Shown here: in pieces, positions 1 to 11,400 of the stretch
Layout: each line of letters opens with the position of its first letter
How positions within the stretch are numbered: position 1 is the stretch's first letter
Assembly: GCF_027172205.1 (NCBI RefSeq)
Contig: NC_070614.1
Span: 31,558,501 to 31,622,500 of the forward strand
From: Podarcis raffonei
Taxonomy: Eukaryota; Chordata; Lepidosauria; Squamata; Lacertidae
DNA length: 64,000 nt
Reading direction: 5' to 3'
The notes under the pieces: generated by a model
What the model saw: only the letters and a program-made list of their open reading frames with translations
What the model was told of the DNA's origin: nothing
The model's database searches: none
Program-made: the position numbers and the translations under genes

Positions 1-411
1 AATAATGTGTGCAGAAGCATAGTGCAGGAGGTGTTAGGAGGGTAAGTTAGGCATTATGTGACCTAAGAAGGCAAGCTACAGAGCAGAGATCCTGCTGTGC
101 CTATGTATTTATGTGTAAATAAATGATATATAATACAGACACCATCTCATCGTCCAGAAGGAAACACAGCATGCTTGGAACTAAGTGGAATCTCTAACCA
201 CTCAGAGGTTATGGGGGACAATGTCAGCTTTAAAATCAGCTTACTCTGTATGTCTCCTAACAGTGTAGATCTGAAGAATCTGGCATTTTTACAAGTGTCA
301 CAAAATGTCCTTCTGCATGAGAGAGGAATTTGTAGTGTTTATGTTTTGAATATCACCTGGGGCATGTTTAATGGCTGTTTCCTGAACATTTTGAAATATA
401 TAAATTCCTAC
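1..411 (-). other. V2R-A intron 4 (partial)
   Basis: Non-coding. The block around 1-235 is clearly similar to intron 4 of V2R-B (10397-10700), marking shared ancestry of the two genes. No insertion is recognised here. Confidence 0.6.
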
Positions 412-624
412 CTGTTTGAATTTGTTATTCCACACAATCATATTCCCTCTGATAGTGAAACTATGATTTGCTGAAATTTTTCCAACCTGGAGTTTGAGAC
501 CAGTTCGATTGCGGTAAACAACCCAGTTGATGATATCATAGCCAGCTGAAACTTCTCCATTTTCTATCAAGACTTCCTGCCCAGCACCATTGTTAAAGTG
601 GATATTTTTCAGTGAAGAATGGAC
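412..624 (-). CDS. V2R-A exon 4
   Basis: 213 bp, acceptor TTTAG and donor AACAG|GTAGG. It codes [12 protein letters not shown] through NNKFKQ. The first half is almost identical in bases to exon 4 of V2R-B and the second half is more diverged. Confidence 0.92.
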
Positions 625-3600
625 CTAAACTGAGAAAGAACATTATTGTGTGTCTGTAAATTTGAGCTTATTATTCTGAATCTGTTTAAGCTACCATTCA
701 GTCAGAGGCAAACATTTTATATTATAAGAAGAGCCTGCTGGATCAGCCCAAAGTGTAGAATTTAGGACATTTCCTCCAGCCTTATGAGAGCTTTCTCCCA
801 TTCAGAAAAGCTTGCTCTGAGCCTGGCTTCGGCTGGGGAGGGTGGGATATAAATAAAATTTCCAGGGGAAGGCATGTCAGTGATTGGGGTGCTCTGGGAA
901 AATATTTCACCATGATTAAAACTTAAATATGTCCATCCAAATGGAAGACACTCCACTTCTCCTATCCCTCTCCACTTGAGCTCAGGACATCTACCAGTCA
1001 GCTTGATTTCCCTCCCTCCCTCCCTCCCTCCCTCCCTCCTTCCTTCCTTCCTTCCTTTAACATATTGGGCAATTTCAGAATCTGTGGCTCAGAGCAATCA
1101 GGGAATTGTTGATTGAACTCAAGGAGCTGGTTAATGACAAAATACAATCTGGGAATGTGAAAACCTCACCCTTTCACAGAACCAAGGTACATCCATTGGA
1201 TTTAATTCTCCACTAAAAGATCTCTAGAGAATATCATGGCTATAAGAGTGTGCTAAAAATTTAACCATCAGAGTTGATCTCACCTGCAAAATGAAATTCA
1301 TCAGAATGATAGACTTTACCTGCCATGGCTGAATATTCAAGGGTTTGAATTTGCCTTTATTAGCCAGCATTAGTTTTTGGCTTGGAACATCAATGGCATG
1401 TAAAGCATGAGCTATTGCATGGAGAGCATTGTAGATAACATAACTCTCAACAGTCATATCCATCTCAAACCTAGATGCAGTCAGTGTTTCCAGTTTCTCC
1501 TTTCCTGTACATCTTTCACACATTTGACAACGTGTAAACCCTTCACTAGGAATCGAACAGTCAAAAGCATATTGCCAGAACAAACATAGAAAGTGCATGA
1601 GTGATTCATCCAATTTAAAGTTCTTGATAAAATTATGGAATCTGGGAACAGGATGTTTCTGTACTGAGAAATACAGGGTGCCACTGAAAGCCCTTTCAAA
1701 ACCAGAGGATAAATCTATCTCCTGAGTGAAATCCCACCGAGCTGTTATAATCCAAACCTTCCTAATATCAATTATTTTGAAAAGGTCACAAACGTGTACT
1801 CTGAGTTTTAAGTCCCACAGAGAATAATAATTTCCACTGACAATAAACACATTGACTTCAGACTGAAGTGCTGCATCAATCTTTGGCATTTGTGTATAGA
1901 AGGCCTCATCACGGTCTTGTGATGCTCTTTCTATCTTCAGCAATAAGGCAACACAAATGCTATTCTGGGCAAGCAGAGGTGTTAAAATCTGCACAAAGTC
2001 TTCTCCATCATCATCATCTGAAACAATGATGCCAATCCATGTCCATTCAAAATGAAGGAGTATCTGGACAATCCCAACAGGCTGAATAGTTTCACTTGGT
2101 GCCATTCGGTATAAAGAAGGGAAATGTGTTTTGCTGCTCAGTTTTGTGTCATAGGCTCCATAAGTGAGCTACTGTAATACAGGAGACAAGGCTTATTAGA
2201 GCTTGGAGAAATAACAAGAAATTGCCCATTAGGTATCTAGTAGTACCAAATTTTCTGAATATTCTTTAGAAAGAAGATTTTCTATATTACTTCCACACTC
2301 ACATCCCAGCATGTGATTTCCAACAGAATATTTTAGGCTCTTGCTCTAATTGAATAATTCAGAGACTAAGCTCAACTTAATGAAGTAGATGCTACTTCTG
2401 ACTAGATGTATATAAAGGTTTGCATTGTTAATTGCATGAGCTACATTGTATGTGTGAATGAGCTAACCATCAGTTTGCACAGAACTTAAGCATAGTCACA
2501 AATTCCATTCATGTAAAGGAGCAGATAAGAAGACTGGAGACAAACACACCTGTGGAATCTTGTACTGATTCAAGATGGTGGCCATCTGATAGGCATCTTC
2601 TACAGTGAGACCTCCAATGACAGACAACACTTTCTTATTCATGTCATAATTATTTATTGCCTTCCTTTGCTGTGGGAACAGTAGGTCCAGGGTGGTCTCA
2701 TATATAGTTCTTGCATCAAAAAGGTTGTCATAGATGTGGAAACCCAAAGTGACATTGGGCAACAGCCTGGGATTCTTATTGATCTCATGAATGGCAAAAA
2801 TAAATGTGAGGACATGCTGATAATTTTTATACACTGGACTGCAATAAGATAGATAAATTGTCATAGCACCATCTATTACAAAGACTATTATCACCCTCAG
2901 TTTCATGTAGAAAGTTTGCTGTTCACCTGATCCACAAGAGGATATGAAAGGGATGTTAAGAACAAAAAGAATATGGGAATGTAGCTGTAGGTGTGGAAAT
3001 GTGAGCAAAAGGGATAATACAAAGTGGCCCAAAAGTAGGTATACTGCTTTAGAATTCACTTTCTTTGTTGTTGACTCAAGTTCACTGTCATCATTCACAA
3101 TATCAGTAAGGAAAAATAATCATTTTATCTGACTCCACTATTCTTTCCAACTGCCGCGCTATTCTTTCCAACTGCCAGCCTGAAATTTAACTGCCACTTT
3201 GTTGTGTGTTAGTTATCTGTACCCATATAATTTCCCCTTTGAGGAAATTGCTTTGACATTTTTCTTTACTATCAAGTAGTATATAAATTGTATGAAATAT
3301 ATCTAAAATAAACTTAAGCCTGCCCTTGGCTGTTCCGCGTTGAGATTAGTAGCTGAATTGTGCTCTTGTTTTTTTGTTTCTTTATTTGTTTTTCATGGTT
3401 TGGGATGATATCTAGAAAGTACGATTAATAAAACCCAGTATGAAACTCCTACTCAAATTTATGGATGTCTGATCTGTGTGCATATAGATGGCAATATTTC
3501 TGTTTGAAATGACTCACTCATTTACAAGAGCAAAAGCTTGCCTTTGTGCATCCCAACATTTTCACTTTATTGCAAGTTTCATGGAAGCGAATACACCTTA

Positions 3601-4228
3601 CAACCTTGTTTCAAAAGCTTAACAACCGTATCTACACATTTCTCAAACTACTTTTATTAATTATTTGCTGTAGTGTCATTTCCCAGCAATGTGTACAATA
3701 ATGCAATTGTAAACCTCATGTGACACACACATCCTTTCTTCTCCAAAATAATATTTTCTGCAGTTTTGCTGATATCTAGAATTGTCACCAATGAGTTGGG
3801 CATTGATGTAATCTGTTATGATAGTCATTGCACTTCTGAGTATCCTAAATCCAAGTTTGTAATACATGAACTGTTGTCATGCTCAAATCCCACGCTTCAC
3901 TCAGTGAATGGCAACCATAATCATCACTGGGCTAATTGAATTGTACTTCTAATCAATGAAGAAGAACTTACATAAATGCTTTGTGATGTTTTTCTGGAAG
4001 ATTTGTAAAATTGAGCAGAACAAATTCAGGAAATATGAGAGAGAAGATCCCACCAACTGCAGTATCACCTGGTTGATATAAATTGTCCTGAATGCTTCTA
4101 TAATAACTGCATCCACCTTTCATGTTTTGAGATACAAGAGAAGGGAGAAGCATCAGCAACAGCAGCAATATTAATAACCACCGAAGCACAACAACATGCC
4201 TCCTCAGCACACAGCAGCATTCTGACAT
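412..4228 (-). CDS. V2R-A: vomeronasal type-2 receptor, partial (exons 1-4; exons 5-6 lie off the window)
   Basis: Class C GPCR of vomeronasal neurons, family role: detection of peptide or protein pheromones through a large extracellular Venus-flytrap domain. Join (minus): 4228-3972, 2838-2550, 2168-1320, 624-412. Introns have GT/AG ends and phases 2, 0, 0. Residues 1-24 are a Leu-rich signal peptide, followed by the CSYYRSIQDN motif, then [20 protein letters not shown] in exon 2 and the hydrophobic ligand-domain core with SDDDDGE in exon 3. Exon 4 carries the [14 protein letters not shown] motif. The visible part codes 536 residues without a stop. The start at 4228 is chosen over an upstream in-frame ATG (4252) because it aligns with the starts of V2R-B and V2R-C. 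The cysteine-rich and 7TM exons should lie below position 1. It is the closest relative of V2R-B in exons 2-4. Family assignment is firm; an orthologue symbol cannot be given. Confidence 0.93.
785..865 (+). repeat. LINE 3'-end-like fragment in V2R-A intron 3
   Basis: Contains a GGCTGGGG...GGGATATAAATAAA stretch like the 3' tail of squamate L2/CR1-group retroelements. The equivalent intron of V2R-B (about 12210-12300) is similar on one side only and lacks it, so it probably inserted after the duplication. Confidence 0.45.
1009..1058. repeat. Simple repeat (CCCT)n-(TTCC)n
   Basis: Pyrimidine-rich tetranucleotide run in V2R-A intron 3. V2R-B has a (GT)n run at the equivalent spot (12381-12392). 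Confidence 0.85.
1320..2168 (-). CDS. V2R-A exon 3 (ligand-binding domain)
   Basis: 849 bp, 283 codons. It begins LTYGAYDT after a TAG acceptor and ends QPWQ before GTAAAG. It contains [21 protein letters not shown] and ARWDFTQ, all typical of the V2R Venus-flytrap domain. Confidence 0.94.
2550..2838 (-). CDS. V2R-A exon 2
   Basis: 289 bp, acceptor TTGCAG at 2839-2844 and donor CACAG|GTGTG at 2549. It codes PVYKNYQHVLTF through YKIPQ. The length is identical to exon 2 of V2R-B and V2R-C. Confidence 0.93.
3972..4228 (-). CDS. V2R-A exon 1 (signal peptide)
   Basis: 257 bp with ATG at 4228 and donor TTTAT|GTAAGT at 3971. It encodes the Leu-rich signal peptide ending LLPSLVSQ and the start of the ligand domain. 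It ends in phase 2, like exon 1 of the other two genes. Confidence 0.92.
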
Positions 4229-4720
4229 TCTCAATTCCCCTCCAAGCTGCAATAGTTCCCTGCAGTAGGCACACAGGGAGAATTTCTCACAAGAACCACA
4301 AATGCACCAACTGTTGAGACAGCAACTAAAGAACAGGAGGTCGATTTTGTCTTATTTCCCCAGGGAGCATATTCCAGAGTGGAGGTGCACACTGTGACTT
4401 CTGCACAGTTCAGAACTGAATGGCCCATGTTTTCTACTCTGCTTTACAAAAACAAATCCTTTGATGTTAATCTTGACTGGGTAGTGAAATAGTTCCCTGG
4501 TTTCAATAATGGCCTCCCTGTGCTTCTGGAAGAACATGTTTACAAAATTCCTTTGATGGCAGAGGTTTAGGTCCATGATAAGGAAATATGGGGGTAGTTT
4601 ACTTCCACTGCATTGCTTTGAATACAATTCTCCTGGCGTTTGTACTTGGGCCTAACTTCCTAACGTGGGCCTAAAATGCCTAGGTTTTGCAATACGAATG
4701 GTAGCTTGCATCTGAGAACG
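4229..4720 (-). promoter_or_regulatory. Putative 5'UTR/promoter region of V2R-A
   Basis: The sequence upstream of the ATG is recognisably shared with the same position in V2R-B and V2R-C, including a CCCTGCAGT-GGCACACA block near the ATG and a CATGTTTACAA block about 300-400 bp upstream. Shared descent from the tandem duplication is certain; promoter function is inferred from position. I see no confident TATA box. Confidence 0.4.
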
Positions 4721-5190
4721 GAGGTTCTGTTTTGGCTTAGAGGGGCAAGCCCTGAACTCAACAGAGAAAAACCTCCCTGATTATTCCACCTTCTATGTGA
4801 AAACCCCTCTACTTCTAATGAGCTTTTCCTTTCAAATGGTTCATCAAAATCAATGTACTGAATTTATTTATAATCCAGAAACATTTGGAATATTTGGGTA
4901 AATATTTTTCCCCCTATTCTACATCAGTACCACTGTCATGGGATGGTGCATGTTAAGATTCTTATTTAAGTTTTTCATGATGCAGAAAAGCCTTCCCCCT
5001 AGAAGCCCACCTAGCTGCATTGCCAACCCTCGACCATCATAACTTCATCACCCCACACCCCTCAAACTCCAGCACCCCACAGGTTGTTAAAACAAGGGTA
5101 CAACCACTCTGAGCTTTATTTGGAAGAAGGCTGGGGTGGTAAATCTCACAAATACATGGAAGGACAGACACTGGACAGGAAGAAGAGTTT

Positions 5191-5878
5191 GGAGAAGAGT
5201 TTGGATTTGATATCCCACTTTATCACTACCCAAAGGAGTCTCAAAGTGGCTATCATTCTCCTTTCCCTTCTTCCCCCACAACAAACACTCTGTGAGGTGA
5301 GTGGGGCTGAGAGACTTCAAAGAAGTGTGACTGGCCCAAGGTCACCCAGCAGCTGCATGTGGAGGAGAGGAGACGTGAACCCAGTTCACTGTTATGATAT
5401 GAGTACTCAGCAGCTGTGAACAAGATCGATGTTTACAGCACATGATGTGTCTGGTGGGTCTAAGCATGGGACAGGAAGTTCCAAGCTATTCTCATAGTTG
5501 TGTTCTCAGTGTAACATGAAACCTTCCTGTTGTTTGTGTCTGGGAGGAGTCAGTCAGTTGCTCGGAGGATTCTGAGTGAGAAGTCATGCTTTTGTACAGT
5601 GTACAGTCAGGAATAAAGTAGCAATGAAATAGAGTACTTTTCAGACTGTTTTCTTTCTCCTGCTGCTATGCAAGGGGGAAGGGAGCGTACACCTTTCATA
5701 AGGGAGGTGTCGCTTATCCAAGACCTCCCTGGTCTGTCTGGATGCCAGCCAGGGTAGGTCACCGGCAACAGGCCCCGAGTGCCTGGGAAGAGGAGCCAGC
5801 CTTTCCCGAGGGGGCCAGTTTCCAACATTCACCAGATTACGAGTCTACCGCTCTTAACCACTACACCACACTGGAAGG
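5191..5878 (-). repeat. MIR-like tRNA SINE, split by a solo LTR
   Basis: The minus strand has a tRNA-like head (GTGGTTAAGAGCGGTAGACT), a core GGGTGACCTTGGGC as in MIR/CORE SINEs, and a tail GATATCAAATCCAAACTCTTC. The element is interrupted at 5390-5827 by an LTR. Two other copies lie at 8657-8899 and 44438-44712. Confidence 0.85.
5390..5827 (+). mobile_element. Solo LTR fossil nested in a SINE
   Basis: 438 bp beginning TGTTATG and ending CCAACA, with a polyadenylation-like AATAAA near 5612 and perfect 5-bp target duplications TTCAC on both sides (5385-5389 and 5828-5832). It splits a MIR-like SINE. No internal coding region is present. The class (copia, gypsy or ERV) cannot be settled from the LTR alone. 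The perfect duplications suggest a moderate to young age. Confidence 0.8.
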
Positions 5879-5879
5879 T

Positions 5880-6480
5880 CCTCTCTTGACACCCTTCCCT
5901 TCCTCTCTAGGAATGACAGCCCTGTTACTACTGGTAACCCTTTTGTTTCCATGAAATTGGCTTTCTCCATGCATACCAGCTCATCCTCCAGCATTGGAAC
6001 ATTTCCAGATTAAATCAGAAAATGGGGTGGCTTTTTGAATTCCATGAGTGCTATGGGAGAATTGTGACTTCTGGAGCATATAATAATGTCACAGTGGCAT
6101 CAGGCGATGCTGTGTTTTGAAACCCTACTTGTTGGCACTTCAAAATTCAGTGTAGGGCTTGTGAAAGCCCTTTGCTGCAAAGGGTGTTCAGACACCCACA
6201 TTGCTCCTTTAAATCTCAGTTTATGCCTTCCTCAAGGAGGAGAAAGTTGTTTCCATTCAGTGAGTATTGCTTATCTGTTCCAGCGGTGCTCTTAGAAGCA
6301 GCTTCATACTTCTCTGAAACTAGAAGTTTAGAGGAGGAGAATGGCAAAACAGTTTGCAAAAAGCTTCAGACAGCTGCAGGAGCAGTGTAGGGTTGTTTGA
6401 AAGCCCTTTTCAAGCAGCTGCACAAAGAAGCATTGGGAAACGGCTAAGAAAGGGCATTCAAACAACTTCAAACTGCTCCT
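5880..6480. other. Intergenic, no gene seen
   Basis: Contains short repeated and inverted stretches, such as TTGTTTGAAAGCCC near 6393 facing GGGCATTCAAACAA near 6450. These may be remains of a hairpin MITE. No credible coding region. Confidence 0.4.
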
Positions 6481-6499
6481 TTTCACTTCTGATTTTAAA

Positions 6500-6740
6500 A
6501 ATTATATTCAGATGGTGCTGGACACCTGTTAAACTATCATATGTTATAACTCTGCCACTATGCTGGAGGGAATGTGATGAAAAAGATTTGGTCCTTCACA
6601 TGTGGTGGGATTGCCCTATAGCTCAAAAATTTTGGAAGGTTATTTTTGACCTAGGCAAAATTACCAACCAAATCCTCAAACTAGATCTGACTTTGACACT
6701 CTTCTGCATTGGAAGTGGTATTAGTCATTGAGACCATTTC
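6500..6740 (+). mobile_element. L1-clade LINE fragment (ORF2 C-terminus)
   Basis: A plus-strand translation reads WTPVKL...CWREC...HMWWDCPIAQKFWK, the Cys/His end region of L1 ORF2. A second, partly matching fragment lies at 19714-19866, in a similar place downstream of V2R-C exon 6, so the insertion probably predates the V2R duplication. Confidence 0.7.
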
Positions 6741-6774
6741 TATTCAAATCAGCTGTGCAGTGATTAATCCAACT

Positions 6775-6960
6775 CAGAACCAACCTCACTGGCCAACATT
6801 AATTTACAAATATAGTTCAGTGATAACAGTATATTGAAACTGGATAGGTTTAAATGTAAACTACACAATATATATATAGATTTAGAATAATAATTAACCA
6901 TTAATTTATTTTTCCTGTTAGTTGCTTCTTGGTGTTTAGATCATGTGTTAGAACAATGAG
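6775..6960 (-). pseudogene. Remnant of a V2R exon 6 3' end
   Basis: Strongly resembles the final codons and 3' flank of V2R-B exon 6 (compare 7379-7560). The minus strand still codes a diverged DLNTKKQLTGK-like tail. The upstream 7TM part is absent. It is probably the 3' end of an earlier or duplicated terminal exon. Confidence 0.65.
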
Positions 6961-7059
6961 AGAGAGAGAAAGATTACCTGAAATACAGGACAAAACTATA
7001 TCAACACAGGATGTGGCATTTTCCATTGAAATAAGGGACAATCCTGTTGCATGAACAAT

Positions 7060-7204
7060 CCAACTCACTTCCCAGAAATAAAATTACTAGTTAGTATTAC
7101 AAATCCATTTCAATGATTACAATGCATAAAAACAGGATTGGAAGAAGGAGAAACAGACTGAATGTACACAACATAGACAACTAAAGGTTTAGAATAAGGA
7201 TAAA
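7060..7204 (-). pseudogene. Second remnant of the V2R exon 6 3' flank
   Basis: Resembles the 3' untranslated flank of exon 6 (7400-7515): ATTACAAAT, GATTGGA, GGAGAAA and GGTTTAGAATAAG blocks occur in the same order. It abuts the point where near-identity with the V2R-C flank begins (about 7205). Confidence 0.5.
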
Positions 7205-7518
7205 TAAAAATTACTTTAAAAAGATTTAAAATATATAAAAAGGAATTCATATATTCATAGGGCTGCAAGAGTAATCTTATAATTATTGAAGTTTGTTAAC
7301 TGTTCATAAGAGCACCATCCCATAATGGCTCTAGCTGAAACCAAATGTCAACTGTGATTAAGCCCACCTATTGCCCAGAACCAACCTCACTAGCCAGCAT
7401 TAATTTACAAATATAGCTCAGTGATTAAAGTGCCTTAAAATTGGATTGGACAATGGAGAAATGGACCAAAGGTAAACAGTACAAAAATGTGTTTAAAGGT
7501 TAGAATAAGAATTGATCA

Positions 7519-8420
7519 TCAATTCCCTTTTCCTGTTAGTTGCTTCCTGCTGTTTAGATCAGGTCTTAGAACAATGATATAGCATTTGGGGAAGAAAATG
7601 CAAGCCAAGAGGCCAGTGCTGGAAGCCAAGATGGCAAACACCTCCACTGCCACAATGTATTTCCCTTTCGTGCTCAGATAACCTGGAATAAAGGAGACCC
7701 AGACACTGCAAAACACCAACATGCTGAATGTGATGAACTTGGCTTCGTTGAAAGAATCAGGCAGCTTTCTGGCGAGGAAAGCGACAGTGAAGCTGATGAT
7801 GGCCAAAAAGCCCAGGTAGCCAAGGACACAGTAGAACATGGTGATTGAACCTTCATTGCATTCAACGATGACGTATCGAGACAGAGAGTGCGTGTCATGA
7901 TCTGGGAATGGAGGAGAGACTGACAGCCAAGCAGTACAAATGCCTACTTGGATGAGGGAGCAGGAGAGAACAACAGCATTTGCCACCTTCTGCCCTAGCC
8001 ATTTCCTCATTGTGTTGCCTGGCTTTGTGGCCAGAAAGGCCAGGATCACAATGATGGTCTTTGCCAGCACAGAAGAAACTGCAACCGAAAATACGATGCC
8101 AAAGGCTGTTTGCCGTAGAAGGCAAGTCACCTTCCCAGGTTTGCCGATGAAGAGCAAGCAAGAAAGGAAGCAAAGCAGGATGGAGATGAGAAGAATGATG
8201 GTAATGTTCTGGTTGTTGGCTTTGACAATGGGGGTATTCCAGTTCTTCATAAAGGTGTATATCACCATACCTGTGACTACAGCAAAGGAAAGAGCTATGA
8301 AAATTAAAACAATCCCCAAGGGCTCCTCATAGGTTAGGAAAGTTTTGACTTTGTAGATGCATTCATTTTTGTCCGCATTTGGATACTGCTCTTCTGGGCA
8401 CTTGGCACAATTAATTGCAT
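7519..8420 (-). CDS. V2R-B exon 6 (7TM domain)
   Basis: 902 bp after acceptor TTTTTAG. It finishes the cysteine-rich domain, then seven membrane spans and the tail [13 protein letters not shown] with stop at 7519. From about 8341 downward it is nearly identical to V2R-C exon 6: I counted by eye about a dozen differences over some 820 coding bases. Confidence 0.97.
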
Positions 8421-11400
8421 CTAAAAAGACAAAACACAGTATCATTAGGTCCACCCCACCCCGTTTCTATATCACTGTTCATTTCATGCAGAGATTAAAA
8501 AAAAAGACTTAATGCTTTAAATATGCTTATGTCTGCATTTTGCCCACTGGTGTTGTTGGACTCCCTGAGCCGCAAACAGCCCTGACCAGGAACGATGGAA
8601 CAAAATCTGCAGGACACCATATTGGCTTTTCTTGATCTATATCAAAATGAAGAGATAGAAAGAAGAGTTTGGATTTGATATTCCGCTTTATCTCTACCCT
8701 AAGGAGTCTCAAAGCGGCTAACATTCTCCTTTCCCTTCCTCCCCCACAACAAACACTCTGTGAGGTGAGTGGGGCTGAGAGACTTCAAAGAAGTGTGACT
8801 AGCCCAAGGTCACCCAGCAGCTGCATGTGGAGGAGCAGAGACACGAACCCGGTTCACCAGATTACGAGTCTACCACTCTTAACCACTACACCACACCAGA
8901 AAGGTATTTTTGGTCAAGAATGAAAGCTTTTAAATTGAGCGGCAAACACTAGGATTTTACACTGTATTTCTCATTTCTCAATCTTAAACAATGATATGTT
9001 TCCACATCCATCTGTGCTGTCTCCCCTTAGGTCTGCTTTTTTGGGATCCAAGCCACTTGGTCTATGCAAAATGAAGCTGGGTTTCCCATTGAATGACTAT
9101 GAATTTTCTACTTTTTACTAAAGTGGATGAAATGTACATGCACAGGAGTCCCCTCCCCCTCCCCCAGGAAGAAATATCGGAAACAAACCTATTCAACAGA
9201 AACACGTGTAAAGAAATCTGGCACAAGTTATGCCAATGCAAAATTCCTCACTTCCAAGCTCTGTTGGAATTGTGTTCCTGCTGACTGAACTGTTCTCTTA
9301 GAGGGAAAACAAACCTTTTGAATACTCATTAAGGTAGCTTAACTTACATCAGGTTACCAGGTCATGTGACCCAGCTGAATGGGCTTAGGATCCAGTCTGC
9401 ACCCCGCTGGCCCTGCTGGTTCCTCAGAATCCCCCCCCTTTACAGGGATGATTATATTTGCTTTAGCTGCTAATGTTGTTGTGCTAACATGATCGGATTG
9501 GCATTTGTATAGTGTATCTCATTTTATATTCATTAGTCTTTATGTAACCATTCTATATCTTTGTTTCATTCCATGAAACAAATATCTATATCTAATAGAT
9601 ATAGATGATCTAGATATAGATATATGATACACATCCTAAAGAGTGACATCACATACCTGTTTCATTAGATATCATGTCTTCTGGACATGGAGCACAGTCA
9701 TAGCAGCAGGCCTGTTTTCCTGCCTGATCCATCTTCCTGTATCCAAGTGGGCAGCTCTCAACACACTTTGCTTGGGGTGGTATCTGATCATACAAAAAGT
9801 TTAAGAACTGAATGTAGCATCAAGAGTCCTGTGGGTTTAGCATTTGTTGTTGTTTTTGTATCTGTCTGATGCAAGAGATGGCAGAGTGTGCCTCTGAGGT
9901 GAAGTGAAACTGCATTCTTGTTGCTATATTAACAGCACCAAAGGGGCGTCTCTGGGATGGAATCATGGGCATTGTGCATGAAGGTCCTGGTTTGCCACAA
10001 TATGACAAGACCCCACTCTTGATCTCTCTGATTTGGTCTAAAGGAAGAAACTTTGGCCGAACCACTGTAATCTCTGGATGCAGTAGGTCATAGGATTTAA
10101 TTAAGGTTTGTGGGTTAAAACTGATTACTAGACACATGTGTGCACTTGGAATGTGTTAAATTATTTTATTTCTCTGGAATTAGCATTGCTGAAACTTCCT
10201 GAATTGTGCACTAAACTTCCCAATCCATGAGAATCAACATGTGTTTCAAAAGATAATTTCCTTTGAGGTGTTAGCCTGGAGAAATGGGTTGTTAACACAA
10301 CACAAGATCAAAGGGCTAAGTGTGAAAAGGCTTTTGAATGAGGCCCTCTCTCACCCTGCATGCAAAAGACAGGAATATAGAATAGACACTTAAAATAATG
10401 TGTGCAGAAGTGTAGTCCAGGGGGAGATAGGAGGGTCAGTTAGGTGTTTTGTGACCTAAGAAGGCAAGTTGCAGGGCAGGAATGCTGCTGGATCTATGGA
10501 AGAAGCAGGGCCTCTTGGAATATTGATGCTCTGACTCCTCCATGGCAAGCTCAGGTTGTATATATGTCTAGATAAACCATATCTCATGAAGACACCACAG
10601 TCTCCACTGTGCCTCATTGTCCAAAAGAAAACAAGAGACCTTTGTAAATGCACCTGGAACCCCCTGGAAACTTGAACTACTCAGAGATTGGGTTGTGGCA
10701 TATGATAATACTTTCGGGGGGGGGGGAGATGCAATTTTGAAAAGTGAGTTGAAGCTGTGCATTTAAAAATACTGAAACCCAACAACCATCAAATAGTGTA
10801 AGCTTTAATGATCACCTTACTCCATAAATGTTCACTCACTGTGCAGATCTGCAGAACTCACACTTTTATAAGTGCTGCACATGAAATAGGATTTTGGTTG
10901 TAGTGTTTTGCCTTGGGGTGTTCCTGGGATTTTTTTTTATAAAAATAGTTAAATTCATACCTGTTTCAATTTGCTATTCCACCTAATTATATCGTCTCTG
11001 AGGGTGAAATTGTGACTTGCTGAAATTTTTCCAACCTGGAGTTTGAGGAATGACTGGTTTTGAAAAAGGACCCAGTTGATGATATCATAGCCAGCTGAAA
11101 CTTCTCCATTTTCTATCAAGACTTCCTGCCCAGCACCATTGTTAAAGTGGATATTTTTCAATAAAGAATTGACCTAAAGTGAGAAAAATGTTATTGTGTT
11201 TCTGTAAATTTGAGCATATTATATTGAATCTGTTTAAACTAGCATCCAGTCAGAGACAAATACTTTTCAATTAAAGCATGATATTGTAAGAAGGGCCTGT
11301 GGGTCTGGCCAAAGACCCATTTTGTCCAGCATCCTTTTCTCTGATTTTCAGAGGCACTCCCTTTGCACAGTCAAAACATGACCATCATAGCTACAATCTC

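Noticed and set aside
7940-8332. Plus-strand frame of 130 codons over V2R-B exon 6 (also 20982-21374 over V2R-C)
   Set aside because: Antisense shadow of the 7TM exon; its conservation reflects the identical exons.
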